Shown piece by piece: positions 54,268-62,410 of a stretch of 64,000 nucleotides of DNA. A program made the position numbers and the translations under genes. How positions within the stretch are numbered: position 1 is the stretch's first letter; every line of letters begins with the position of its first letter. Source of the stretch: Paradevosia sp036499825 (lineage in GTDB: Bacteria; Pseudomonadota; Alphaproteobacteria; Rhizobiales; Devosiaceae); contig DASYCZ010000049.1 in the NCBI GenBank assembly GCA_036499825.1, forward strand, positions 186,001 through 250,000. The letters are read 5' to 3'. Under the pieces are notes generated by a model. The model saw nothing but the letters and a program-made list of their open reading frames with translations. It had not been told where the DNA came from and did no database searches.

Positions 54268-56147
54268 GCGACGAATCCCCGACACTAACCGGCGCAGAGG
54301 TCATCAAGGCCTTTGTGAAGACCCTGCCATCCGCGCCCGGCGTCTATCGCATGATGGATACCGAGGGCGAGGTCATCTATGTGGGCAAGGCGCGCAGCCT
54401 CAAGGCGCGCGTCACCAACTATACGCGGCCGGAAACCAACCCGGTGCGCATCCAGCGCATGATCGCCGTGACGCACACCATGGAGTTCGTGCGCACCGAG
54501 ACCGAATCCGAAGCGCTGCTGCTGGAAGCCAACCTGATCAAGCGCCTGCGCCCGCGCTTCAACGTGCTGCTGCGCGACGACAAGAGCTTTCCCTACATCC
54601 TTATCGCCACCGACCACGAAGCCCCGGAATTGATGCTGCATCGCGGCACGCGGCGCCGACAGGGTCATTATTTCGGCCCCTTCGCCTCCGCCACAGCCGT
54701 GCGCCGCACCATCACCTCGCTGCAAAAGGCCTTCCTTCTGCGCAACTGCTCGGAAAGTTTCTACGCCGCCCGCACGCGGCCCTGCCTGCAGTTCCAGATC
54801 AAGCGCTGCTCGGCCCCCTGCACCCGCGAGATCGCCATTACCGACTACCAGGCGCTGGTCAACGACGCCAAGGACTTCCTCAACGGCAAGTCCAAGGCCG
54901 TGCAGGACCATCTGTCCCGCGACATGAACGCCGCCGCCGAGGCGCTGGATTTCGAGCGCGCCGCCATGCTGCGCGACCGCCTCAGCGCCATCGCACTGGT
55001 CAAGAGCCAGGGCGACATGACCTCCAATTCGGTGGAAGAGGCCGACATTTTCGCCATTTCCCATGAGGCCGGGCAGTTCTGCGTGCAGGTGTTCTTTTTC
55101 CGCGCCTACCAGAACTGGGGCAACTACGCCTATCGCCCGCGCGCCGACTCGACCCTCACCGATGCCGAGGTGCTGGAAGCCTTCATCGGCCAGTTCTACG
55201 AGAACCGCACGCCGCCCAGACTGATCCTCCTGAGCCACGCCCTGGCCGAGCATGAGCTGATGGAAGAGGCCCTGGCCAGCCGGGCCGGCTCGCGCGTCTA
55301 TGTGCAGGTGCCCCAGCGCGGCGAGAAGCGCGACCTCGTCGCCCATGCCCTCAACAATGCCCGCGAGGCCTTGAGCCGCCAGCTCGCCGAGGGCGCCACG
55401 CAGCGCACGCTGCTCGAAGGTGTGGCTGAGCGCTTTGGCCTCGACGAGACGCCGCGCCGCATCGAGGTCTATGATAACTCCCACATCTCGGGCACCAACG
55501 CGGTCGGCGCCATGATCGTGGCGGGCGAGGAAGGCTTCTCCAAGAAGCACTACCGGACCTTCAACATCAAATCGACCGACATCGCCCCAGGCGACGATTT
55601 CGGCATGATGCGCGAAGTGCTGACCCGCCGCTTCACGCGCCTCTCCAACGAGAGCGCCGAAGACGCCGAGGACGAGACGACCGGTATGCCGGACTGGCCC
55701 GACGTCGTCTTCATCGATGGCGGCGCCGGCCAGCTCAATGCCGTGCGCGAGGTTATCGCCGAGCTTAACCTCCAGCGCGAGGTGATCTTCATCGGCATCG
55801 CCAAGGGCGAGGAGCGCGACGCGGGCCGCGAAAAGTTCTTCATGGAAGAACGCGACGCCTTCATGCTGCCGCATCGCGATCCGGTGCTCTATTATGTCCA
55901 GCGCCTGCGCGACGAAGCCCACCGCTTCGCCATCGGCACCCACCGCGCCAAGCGCCGCAAGGACGCCATCAAGAACCCGCTGGACGAAATCGACGGCATC
56001 GGGCCGACGCGCAAGCGCGCTCTGCTCAACCATTTCGGCTCGGCCAAGGCCGTGAGCCGCGCCTCGCTTGCCGACCTCGAAGCCATCCCGGGCATTTCCA
56101 CCGCCATGGCGCAGCTGATCTACGATCACTTCAACCGGGTGGAGTGA
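54264..56147 (+). CDS. uvrC: Excinuclease ABC subunit C
   Basis: 627 residues. Cuts on both sides of a lesion after UvrB loading. GIY-YIG domain at the N-terminus (APGVYRMMDTEGEVIYVGKARSLKARVTNY), Cys-rich CSESFYAARTRPCLQFQIKRCSAPC, UVR motif DHLSRDMNAAAEALDFERAAMLRDRL, the RNase H-like endonuclease half (VYDNSHISGTNAVGAMIV, VFIDGGAGQLNAV), and helix-hairpin-helix repeats at the end (DEIDGIGPTRKRALLNHFGSAKAVSRASLADLEAIPGIS). Complete. Confidence 0.97.
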   Translation: MSDESPTLTGAEVIKAFVKTLPSAPGVYRMMDTEGEVIYVGKARSLKARVTNYTRPETNPVRIQRMIAVTHTMEFVRTETESEALLLEANLIKRLRPRFNVLLRDDKSFPYILIATDHEAPELMLHRGTRRRQGHYFGPFASATAVRRTITSLQKAFLLRNCSESFYAARTRPCLQFQIKRCSAPCTREIAITDYQALVNDAKDFLNGKSKAVQDHLSRDMNAAAEALDFERAAMLRDRLSAIALVKSQGDMTSNSVEEADIFAISHEAGQFCVQVFFFRAYQNWGNYAYRPRADSTLTDAEVLEAFIGQFYENRTPPRLILLSHALAEHELMEEALASRAGSRVYVQVPQRGEKRDLVAHALNNAREALSRQLAEGATQRTLLEGVAERFGLDETPRRIEVYDNSHISGTNAVGAMIVAGEEGFSKKHYRTFNIKSTDIAPGDDFGMMREVLTRRFTRLSNESAEDAEDETTGMPDWPDVVFIDGGAGQLNAVREVIAELNLQREVIFIGIAKGEERDAGREKFFMEERDAFMLPHRDPVLYYVQRLRDEAHRFAIGTHRAKRRKDAIKNPLDEIDGIGPTRKRALLNHFGSAKAVSRASLADLEAIPGISTAMAQLIYDHFNRVE

Positions 56148-56173
56148 CAGGCTGCGGGATTGTGCCCGCCGCA

Positions 56174-56300
56174 CCCCCACCCCTGTCCCCTCCCCGCAAG
56201 GGGGAGGGAGAAGATAGAACCGCCTGCTCAGAGCGTGAGGTGACGATGATAGCCTGGGAGGGTCTCCCTCCCCCTTGCGGGGAGGGGACAGGGGTGGGGG
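56174..56300. repeat. Intergenic element with perfect 38-bp inverted repeats
   Basis: The 38 bases at 56174-56211 are the exact reverse complement of 56263-56300; each arm holds its own small palindrome (CTCCCCGCAAGGGGGAG-like). The 51-nt centre contains GAGCGTGAGGTGACGATGATAG-like sequence with no gene. Diverged relatives sit at 35291-35428, 49018-49050 and 57655-57773. Confidence 0.8.
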
Positions 56301-56380
56301 CAGGCAACACGCACCGACGCCCCTACCAAGGAATCATCGCTCGCCGCACCGGCCCCTATTCCCAAGCCCGAAAAGCCGCG

Positions 56381-56386
56381 CTATAT
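56381..56386 (+). promoter_or_regulatory. Likely -10 box of the aromatic leader transcript
   Basis: CTATAT, with a poor -35 at 56358-56363. Transcription would start near 56393, two bases before the leader ATG, so the leader mRNA is expected to be leaderless or nearly so. Confidence 0.5.
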
Positions 56387-56394
56387 ACCTCGCC

Positions 56395-56478
56395 ATGAAC
56401 CTCGTCCGCAGCGCATATTCCTTCTGGTATTTTAGCTATCCGATGCCGCTGGCGGACGGAGGGACGCGCTTTATCTGA
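56395..56478 (+). CDS. Aromatic amino acid leader peptide
   Basis: 27 codons with no ribosome-binding site. Codons 8-15 read Tyr-Ser-Phe-Trp-Tyr-Phe-Ser-Tyr (YSFWYFSY), so six of eight are aromatic, including the only Trp. It is followed by a terminator and then the DAHP synthase gene. As in the leaderless trpL of Sinorhizobium, the AUG lies at or next to the expected start of transcription. A ribosome stalled on the aromatic codons would cover segment 1 of the RNA (56406-56412) and free segment 2 for antitermination. The peptide is probably only a sensor, although trpL-type leader peptides in rhizobia have been given trans roles. Confidence 0.85.
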   Translation: MNLVRSAYSFWYFSYPMPLADGGTRFI

Positions 56479-56531
56479 CACGATCAAGCAAAGTAGAACC
56501 CACCAGCCGCCAGCCTCCTGGCGGCTTTTTT
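56406..56531 (+). promoter_or_regulatory. Transcription attenuator of the DAHP synthase gene
   Basis: Four RNA segments: 1 CCGCAGC (56406-56412), 2 GCTGGCGG (56448-56455), 3 CCGCCAGC (56507-56514), 4 CTGGCGGCT (56518-56526). 1:2 can pair with one bulged G; 2:3 pair perfectly (antiterminator); 3:4 pair as the terminator. The aromatic codon run (56416-56439) lies between 1 and 2. High aromatic amino acids let the ribosome reach the end of the leader and favour 3:4; starvation favours 2:3. Confidence 0.8.
56505..56531 (+). terminator. Attenuator terminator before DAHP synthase
   Basis: AGCCGCCAG (56505-56513) pairs perfectly with CTGGCGGCT (56518-56526), loop CCTC, followed by a run of T to 56531. 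Confidence 0.92.
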
Positions 56532-56563
56532 GTCGCCGGTAGGTCTCCAAGAGGACAGAGACC

Positions 56564-57640
56564 ATGTTGAAATCGACCGACGATCTTCGCATCAAGGAAA
56601 TCCGACAGCTCCGCACCCCGCAGGAGGTGATGAACGAGTTCCCGCGTTCGGAATCCGCAACGCGCACCGTCATCACCGCCCGCCACGCGCTACACAATAT
56701 CCTGCACGGCCATGACGACCGCCTGGCCGTCGTCATCGGGCCCTGCTCCATTCACGATCCCGTCGCCGCCATGGATTACGCCCGGCGGCTGCTGGCGGTG
56801 CGCGAGCGCCTCGCCGACCACCTCGAAATCGTCATGCGCGTCTACTTCGAAAAGCCGCGGACCACCGTAGGCTGGAAGGGCCTGATCAACGATCCCGATC
56901 TCGACGGCAGCTTCCAGATCGACAATGGCCTTCGTCTGGCGCGCAGCCTCCTGCGCGACATCAACGATCTCGGCCTGCCCGCCGGCTGCGAATTCCTCGA
57001 CATGACCACGCCGCAATACTTCGCCGATCTCGTCTCCTGGGGCGCCATCGGGGCACGCACCACCGAAAGCCAGGTGCATCGCGAGCTGGCCTCGGGCCTT
57101 TCCTGCCCGGTCGGCTTCAAGAACGGCACCGACGGCAATATCCGCATCGCCATCGATGCGGTGAAGTCGGCCACCCAGCCCCACCATTTCCTGGCCGTCA
57201 CCAAGGATGGTCACTCGGCCATCGCCGCCACCACCGGCAATGACGACTGCCACATCATCCTGCGCGGCGGCACCACCGGCACCAATTACGACGCCGCCAG
57301 CGTCGAAGCCGCCTGCGCCGACGCGGTGAAGTCCGGCGTCAGCCCGGCCCTCATGATTGACGCCAGCCACGCCAACAGCTCCAAGAACCCGGAGAACCAG
57401 CCGCTGGTACTGGCCGATGTCGGCCAGCAGATCGCCGCCGGCGATCGCCGTATCATCGGCATCATGGCCGAAAGCAACCTCGTCGCCGGCCGCCAGGACC
57501 TCATCCCCGGCAAGCCGCTGGTCTACGGCCAGTCCATCACCGATGGCTGCATCGACTGGGACACGACCGTCACCGTGCTCGAAGGGCTCGCCGAAGCGGT
57601 TGCGGCCCGGCGGGCGGTGGTGAACCAGCAGGTGGCGTAA
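56564..57640 (+). CDS. 3-deoxy-7-phosphoheptulonate synthase, class I (DAHP synthase)
   Basis: 358 residues, AGAGGACAG ribosome-binding site. Condenses phosphoenolpyruvate with erythrose 4-phosphate, the first step of the shikimate pathway. Class I (AroF/G/H) features: VVIGPCSIHDPVAAMDYARRL, MRVYFEKPRTTVGWKGLINDPDLDGS, GARTTESQVHRELASGLSCPVGFKNGTDG, HIILRGGTTGTNYD, and DASHANSSKNPENQ with metal-binding residues. Length equals E. coli AroG. The leader with Phe, Tyr and Trp codons means expression answers to all three products; allosteric specificity cannot be read safely. Confidence 0.95.
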   Translation: MLKSTDDLRIKEIRQLRTPQEVMNEFPRSESATRTVITARHALHNILHGHDDRLAVVIGPCSIHDPVAAMDYARRLLAVRERLADHLEIVMRVYFEKPRTTVGWKGLINDPDLDGSFQIDNGLRLARSLLRDINDLGLPAGCEFLDMTTPQYFADLVSWGAIGARTTESQVHRELASGLSCPVGFKNGTDGNIRIAIDAVKSATQPHHFLAVTKDGHSAIAATTGNDDCHIILRGGTTGTNYDAASVEAACADAVKSGVSPALMIDASHANSSKNPENQPLVLADVGQQIAAGDRRIIGIMAESNLVAGRQDLIPGKPLVYGQSITDGCIDWDTTVTVLEGLAEAVAARRAVVNQQVA

Positions 57641-57654
57641 GCCACTGCAGGAGT

Positions 57655-57773
57655 CTCACCTCCTCCCCATCTCTCCCCACAAGGGGGAGAGTGCCGCATC
57701 GGGTAGGGGCACAATCTCGCAGAATACACCGGACAGCACCTCCCCCTTGTGGGGGAGGCCGGGAGGGGGTGAG
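57655..57773. repeat. GC-rich palindromic repeat (imperfect copy)
   Basis: Arms CTCACCTCCTCCCC...CTCTCCCCACAAGGGGGAG (from 57655) and CTCCCCCTTGTGGGGGAG...GGGAGGGGGTGAG (to 57773) are imperfect reverse complements, the same design as the element at 56174-56300. It occupies most of the space between the DAHP synthase gene and pgsA. Confidence 0.65.
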
Positions 57774-57841
57774 GCAACCGCTACGCCTCACGGCTTCATC
57801 ATCCCCTTGACCCCGCCGGCCAATCACTGTTCCCTGCCCCG

Positions 57842-58414
57842 ATGACCAGCCGTTCCCACCTCACTGCCCTGCCCAACCTTTTGACCTATGGCCGCATCGT
57901 CGCCATTCCGATCATCGTCTGGTGTGCGCTCAGCGGCCCGCCGGCCCTCCGCTGGCTCGCTTTCGTGCTCTATGTCGCGGCAGCGATCAGCGATTATTTC
58001 GATGGCTATTACGCGCGCAAATGGCAGATCGTCTCGCCGCTGGGACGCATGCTCGATCCTATCGCCGACAAGCTCCTGATCGGCGCGCTGATCGTCGCCC
58101 TGGCCTTCGACCACAGTATCGGTCCGTGGGAGCTGATTCCCGCCATTGCAATCCTGGTGCGCGAAATCTTCGTTTCGGGCCTGCGCGAATTCATGGGCGC
58201 CGCCGGCATCGTCGTTCATGTCACCAAGCTGGCGAAATGGAAGACCACGGCCCAGCTCGTGGCGCTGGGTGCAGTCTTGCTGCTGCCGCTGATCCCGGGT
58301 ATCGACCTCCTAGCCCGAGCCCTGTTGTGGCTCGCCGGCATCCTCACGGTCTGGACCGGCTGGGAATATTTCCACGGCGCCTGGCCGCATCTCAGGGGCG
58401 ACGACACGCCATGA
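57842..58414 (+). CDS. pgsA: CDP-diacylglycerol-glycerol-3-phosphate 3-phosphatidyltransferase
   Basis: 190 residues with several membrane segments. Makes phosphatidylglycerol phosphate for membrane PG and cardiolipin. The CDP-alcohol phosphotransferase motif is seen in SDYFDGYYARKWQIVSPLGRMLDPIADK (D-G-x2-A-R-x8/9-G-x3-D-x3-D). Typical length. Start codon at 57842; its stop overlaps moaD (ATGA), so lipid and cofactor genes share a transcript. Confidence 0.95.
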   Translation: MTSRSHLTALPNLLTYGRIVAIPIIVWCALSGPPALRWLAFVLYVAAAISDYFDGYYARKWQIVSPLGRMLDPIADKLLIGALIVALAFDHSIGPWELIPAIAILVREIFVSGLREFMGAAGIVVHVTKLAKWKTTAQLVALGAVLLLPLIPGIDLLARALLWLAGILTVWTGWEYFHGAWPHLRGDDTP

Positions 58415-58662
58415 AAATCCTCTATTTCGCCTGGCTGCGCGAGCGGCTGAATCGCGGCGAGGAGATCATCGATCCGCCAGCCGAAGTCGAGACCGTCGCC
58501 GATCTCATCACCTGGCTCGGCAGCCGCGACGAAGCCGCCGAAATTGCCTTCGCCAACCGCAAGCTGATCAAGACCGCCGTCGATGCCAGGATCGTGTCCC
58601 ACGATACCTCGATCGCCGGAGCCGCGGTTGTGGCGCTGTTCCCACCCATGACGGGAGGCTGA
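58411..58662 (+). CDS. moaD: Molybdopterin synthase sulfur carrier subunit
   Basis: 83 residues. Ubiquitin-like protein that carries a thiocarboxylate on its C-terminal Gly-Gly, which is present (PPMTGG). Start KILYFAWLRERLNRGEEIIDPP and VAALFPP-like end (VVALFPPMTGG) are canonical. Overlaps pgsA by ATGA and is 1 nt from moaE. Confidence 0.95.
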   Translation: MKILYFAWLRERLNRGEEIIDPPAEVETVADLITWLGSRDEAAEIAFANRKLIKTAVDARIVSHDTSIAGAAVVALFPPMTGG

Positions 58663-58663
58663 G

Positions 58664-59110
58664 ATGGCTGTCCGCATCGAGGAAGCCCGGTTCGATCCGG
58701 GCGCTGAAAGCAACCTTTTCCTCGCCAGCAATGTGGGCGCCGGAGCTGCCGTCACCTTTACGGGCCTCGTCCGTTCGCAGCCCGCCGACCCCATCATGGC
58801 GCTGACGCTCGAATGCTACCCCGAGCTCGCCATCCGGCAGCTCGAGTCCCTCGGCAACGAGGCCGTGGTCCGCTTCGGACTCATCAAATATACCGTCATC
58901 CACCGCTACGGGCGCCTCCTGCCGGGCGAGCCCATCGTCCAGGTCATGACCCTCGCCCCGCATCGCGACGCCGCCTTCAAGGGCGCCGAGTTCCTGATGG
59001 ACTACCTCAAGACCGACGCCCCTTTCTGGAAGAAGGAAGCCACGGCCGAGGGCGACCGCTGGGTCGAGGCCAAAGCCGCGGACGACACCGCCAAGGCGCG
59101 GTGGGCGTAG
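58664..59110 (+). CDS. moaE: Molybdopterin synthase catalytic subunit
   Basis: 148 residues. With MoaD converts precursor Z (cPMP) to molybdopterin. VGAGAAVTFTGLVRSQ, LTLECYPELAIRQLESL, HRYGRLLPGEPIVQVMTLAPHRDAAFKGAEFLMDYLKTDAPFWKKEAT contains the active-site Lys residues (K-T-D-A-P-F-W-K-K-E). Last gene of the pgsA-moaD-moaE operon, before a bidirectional terminator. Confidence 0.95.
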   Translation: MAVRIEEARFDPGAESNLFLASNVGAGAAVTFTGLVRSQPADPIMALTLECYPELAIRQLESLGNEAVVRFGLIKYTVIHRYGRLLPGEPIVQVMTLAPHRDAAFKGAEFLMDYLKTDAPFWKKEATAEGDRWVEAKAADDTAKARWA

Positions 59111-59198
59111 CGAGGCCCGCAGATCGCGCCCCCTCATCTACGCGCCACCTTTCCACGGAGGGGCGAAGGGAAGACGGTCGTCCCCATCCCTGCGCAAT

Positions 59199-59229
59199 AA
59201 AAAAGGCCCCGCACCGCGGGGCCTTTTTT
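59199..59229. terminator. Bidirectional terminator between moaE and ilvE
   Basis: GGCCCCGC (59205-59212) pairs with GCGGGGCC (59216-59223); six A/T bases precede and six T follow, so both strands have a U-tract. It can end both convergent genes. Confidence 0.88.
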
Positions 59230-59244
59230 CGTTCAGCGGCCGAG

Positions 59245-60135
59245 TTATTCAGCTGCGGCGCGCCTGGGCTGCACGGCGGCCGAATAGGCGTCGATCAGCG
59301 TGCGGCAAGCCTCTGCGGGCCTGAATTTGTATTCCCCCACTTCTGAAACCGGCGTCACTTCGGCGGCGGTGCCGGTGAGGAAGCATTCGTCGAAATCGGC
59401 CAGCTCCTCCGGCTTGATGTGCCGCTCGGTGACCGTGTAGCCGTTTTCCTTGGCCAGCGAGATCAGCGTCTGCCGCGTCAGCCCGTTGAGGAAGCAATCC
59501 GGCAGCGGCGTCACGATGTTCTTGCCCTTGACGAAGAACACGTTGGCGCCGGTCGCCTCGGCCACATAGCCGCGATAATCCAGCATCAGCGCATCCGCGT
59601 AGCCGTTCGCCATCGCCGCATCCTTGGACAGGGTGCAGATCATGTAGAGGCCGGCGGCCTTGGCCGAGGACGGGATCGTCTCCGGGCTCGGGCGCTTCCA
59701 CTTGCTCCATTCGAGCCGGATGCCCTTCAGTTTTTCCTCGACCGAGAAATAGCTCGGCCACACCCAGGCGGCGATCGCCAGATGCACCTTGTTGTTGCGG
59801 CCGGGAACGCTGAGTTCTTCCGAACCGCGCCAGGCCACCGGACGCATATAGGCGTCGGTCAGCTTGTTGGTTTCCAGCACCTTGCGGCAGGCCGCGTCGA
59901 TTTCGTCGGCCGAATACGGAATGGTGAAATCGAGGATCTTGCCGGATTCGATGAGCCGGCTGCTGTGCTCGTGCAGCTTGAACACTTCGCCGCCATAGGC
60001 GCGCTGGCCTTCGAAGACGCAGCTCGCATAGTGCAGACCATGGGTCAGCACATGAATCTTCGCATCCCGCCACGGCACCATTTCGCCGTCAAACCAGATC
60101 CAGCCGTCGCGCTGATCCATTGGCAACGCTGCCAT
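59245..60135 (-). CDS. ilvE: Branched-chain amino acid aminotransferase
   Basis: 296 residues from ATG 60135 (AGGAGAGGAAG upstream). Interconverts Leu, Ile, Val and their keto acids with glutamate. Fold type IV PLP enzyme: HGLHYASCVFEGQRAY, AYMRPVAWRGSEELSV, PLP lysine K159 in IPSSAKAAGLYM, DALMLDYRGYVAEATGANVFFVK. The C-terminal ECFLTGTAAEVTPV is standard. Divergent from a MarR-type regulator, which may control it. Confidence 0.96.
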   Translation of the reverse strand: MAALPMDQRDGWIWFDGEMVPWRDAKIHVLTHGLHYASCVFEGQRAYGGEVFKLHEHSSRLIESGKILDFTIPYSADEIDAACRKVLETNKLTDAYMRPVAWRGSEELSVPGRNNKVHLAIAAWVWPSYFSVEEKLKGIRLEWSKWKRPSPETIPSSAKAAGLYMICTLSKDAAMANGYADALMLDYRGYVAEATGANVFFVKGKNIVTPLPDCFLNGLTRQTLISLAKENGYTVTERHIKPEELADFDECFLTGTAAEVTPVSEVGEYKFRPAEACRTLIDAYSAAVQPRRAAAE

Positions 60136-60244
60136 TCTTCCTCTCCTGCCATCAAATTGAAGCCGTAATAACGGCTGTAAAACTGCTTGTTCCGATCATG
60201 CCCTACCCCTAAGCCCTTGGCAAACCGGAACGGCTTTGGGATAG

Positions 60245-60787
60245 ATGTCTTGCCGAAACATTGGAAAGACAATGCCACCCGCCAAAATAAATGTCAACAA
60301 GGCTGACATAAATTCGGCCACGGCTGCCTCCCCCATGCCCCTTGATGTCATGGGTCTGTTTTTCTTCGCATATCGCGATTTCGTCGGCGATGCCGATGCG
60401 CTGCTGGAACGCCAGGGCTTCGGCCGCGCCCATCACCGCGTGCTGTATTTCGTCAATCTGAAGCCCGGCATGCCGGTGGCGACCATTCTCGATATCCTGA
60501 AGATCACCAAGCAGAGCCTCGCCCGGGTCCTCCGCCAGCTCATCGACAATGGCTATATCGAGCAGAAGACCGGTGCCGCCGATCGGCGGCAGCGCCTGCT
60601 GTTCCCCACCGAAAAGGGCAAGCATTTCTTCGAGACGCTGTCCGAAACCCAGGCCAGCCGCATCGATGCCGCCATTGCCGCCCTGCCGCCGGAATCCAAA
60701 AAGATCGTGCTCGGTTTCATGGTCGGCATGGTCGAACCCGCCGACCGGCAGCTGCTCGACCGCCTGAAGCTGACCGAAGGCCTCTAG
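60245..60787 (+). CDS. MarR-family regulator
   Basis: 180 residues from ATG 60245; ATG 60272 has an equally good GGAAAG before it. The winged HTH is seen in RAHHRVLYFVNLKPGMPVATILDILKITKQSLARVLRQLIDNGYIEQKTGAADRRQRLLFPTEKG. Located divergently from ilvE with a 109-nt intergenic region (60136-60244), the usual arrangement for a local regulator. I recall homologues next to ilvE in rhizobia. Ligand unknown. Confidence 0.9.
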   Translation: MSCRNIGKTMPPAKINVNKADINSATAASPMPLDVMGLFFFAYRDFVGDADALLERQGFGRAHHRVLYFVNLKPGMPVATILDILKITKQSLARVLRQLIDNGYIEQKTGAADRRQRLLFPTEKGKHFFETLSETQASRIDAAIAALPPESKKIVLGFMVGMVEPADRQLLDRLKLTEGL

Positions 60788-60793
60788 CCGACG

Positions 60794-62290
60794 CTAGATG
60801 ACGCGGCGCCATTCCTCGAATTCCTGCTGCTCCTTGCGCAGGTCACTGGCGGACTGGCTGTAATAGTCCTGCTTGGCGCGATACATCATGAGGTCCGCCC
60901 GCTTCACCGCGTCCTCGATGCCCTCGTCCGCGAGGCGGCTCGCCGTGCCGATCGACAGGCTCAGCGGCAGGCCAGGATAGAACTGGTTGTTGAGCGCCAG
61001 CAGCTTATCGAGATTGGCCAGCACCGCCTCGGTGCCGTGCTCATCGATGCCTGGCAGCAGCAGCGCGAATTCGTCGCCGCCGATACGCGCCGCACAGCAC
61101 GGCCTTTCGATGGCCTTGGCCAGCACTTCGCCGGCGCGGCGCAGCAGCCCGTCACCGGCCGCGTGACCCCACAGATCATTGGCGGCCTTGAGGCCATTGA
61201 GGTCGATCATCACCACCGACACCGGCCACAGCGCCTTGCGTTCGAGGCGGTTGAGCTCATCGACATAGAATGAGCGGTTATAGAGCTTGGTCAGCACGTC
61301 GTGCTTGCCCAGGAATTCGAGATAGGCCTCGGCCTTCTTGCGAGCCGTGATGTCGGTCAGCGCCACCTGCACGAGCGACCAGTCGCTCTCATGTCCGGGC
61401 AGCACCGAGAACTGCATCAGCACATGCACTTCATCGCCCGTCAGCGAATAGTTCAGCACCTCGCGCTGCTGGAACAGCTTGTCGTTCCACAGATCGATCA
61501 GCTGCTCGCGGAAATGCGGCAGCATGTCGTCACGGAAGATGTCGCCCTGCCGGTTGAGCAGTGTCGCCTTGTTGGGCGCACCGAACAGCTGCAGCGTCTG
61601 CTGGTTGACGTCCAACACCTTGATCTCGCTCATGCAGCGCTGCACGAATTCGGGATGCACGTCGGTGAACGTGCGGAAATCCTCGATGCCCCGGCTGCGG
61701 GCCTCATCCAGCAGGTTCTTGATGCTGGAGAAATCCTCGACCCACAGCGACACCGGCGAATGGGCGAACAGGCCCTGCGCATATTGCGCGCTGATCGCCT
61801 GCTGGCGCCGCGCTGCCTCGCGCTCGGTCACATCCTCGATGGCGACCAGCACGCGTTCCCAATTTTCCTCGAAGCCGGGCAGCACCCGGCCGGTCATCTG
61901 GATGTCGATGCGGCGGCCGGTCAGGCTGTAGTTTACCGAGACGTTGGAAAATTCCAGGTGCCCGTTCCAGAGCTGCACCATCTCCTCGCCATGGGTCTCC
62001 AGCATGTCGTCGCGAAAGACGCTGCCGAGATTGGCCACCAGATGGTCGAGACCGTCGGCCTCGAAGAGCGCATTGGTGCGCTCATTGACCTCAAGGATGC
62101 GGATCGTTTCGGCGCATTCGCGCACCTTGCCGGGATCCTGCCGGAAATAGGCGGCCAGATCGGTCACCCCCGCCTCGCGCCAGCGCACGAACAACTGCTT
62201 CAGGCCGCTATAGTCCTCAAGCCACAGCGAAACCGGGGCGAGTTCGAACATCGCATGGGAAACGCTGTTTGCCGTTGCAGTAACCGTCAC
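60794..62290 (-). CDS. Putative diguanylate cyclase with two PAS-like sensor repeats
   Basis: 498 residues, GTG start 62290. Two copies of a sensor unit of about 145 residues: each begins PVSLWxEDxSxxK (ELAPVSLWLEDYSGLKQ and HSPVSLWVEDFSSIKN), continues with I.VLEVN/VLDVN...LF, VFRDDML and NYSLTG, and ends in a VALTDIT or VAIEDVT PAS-type tail. A GGDEF domain follows (RIGGDEFALLLPG at about 402-408), so it should make c-di-GMP. The RxxD inhibitory site five residues upstream of GGDEF is absent (I see ERPCCAA). No EAL domain and no membrane segment. Confidence 0.9.
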   Translation of the reverse strand: MTVTATANSVSHAMFELAPVSLWLEDYSGLKQLFVRWREAGVTDLAAYFRQDPGKVRECAETIRILEVNERTNALFEADGLDHLVANLGSVFRDDMLETHGEEMVQLWNGHLEFSNVSVNYSLTGRRIDIQMTGRVLPGFEENWERVLVAIEDVTEREAARRQQAISAQYAQGLFAHSPVSLWVEDFSSIKNLLDEARSRGIEDFRTFTDVHPEFVQRCMSEIKVLDVNQQTLQLFGAPNKATLLNRQGDIFRDDMLPHFREQLIDLWNDKLFQQREVLNYSLTGDEVHVLMQFSVLPGHESDWSLVQVALTDITARKKAEAYLEFLGKHDVLTKLYNRSFYVDELNRLERKALWPVSVVMIDLNGLKAANDLWGHAAGDGLLRRAGEVLAKAIERPCCAARIGGDEFALLLPGIDEHGTEAVLANLDKLLALNNQFYPGLPLSLSIGTASRLADEGIEDAVKRADLMMYRAKQDYYSQSASDLRKEQQEFEEWRRVI

Positions 62291-62410
62291 GAGAAATTCC
62301 TGAACTGGCCGGCACGCAGACAGCCGGCGTGGTGCTTTCAGGATATCGCTGAAAGTCCTGTAAACCTGTTAACCAAACATGTTGATTGCAAAGGCCAAGT
62401 TGGCCCGCGG

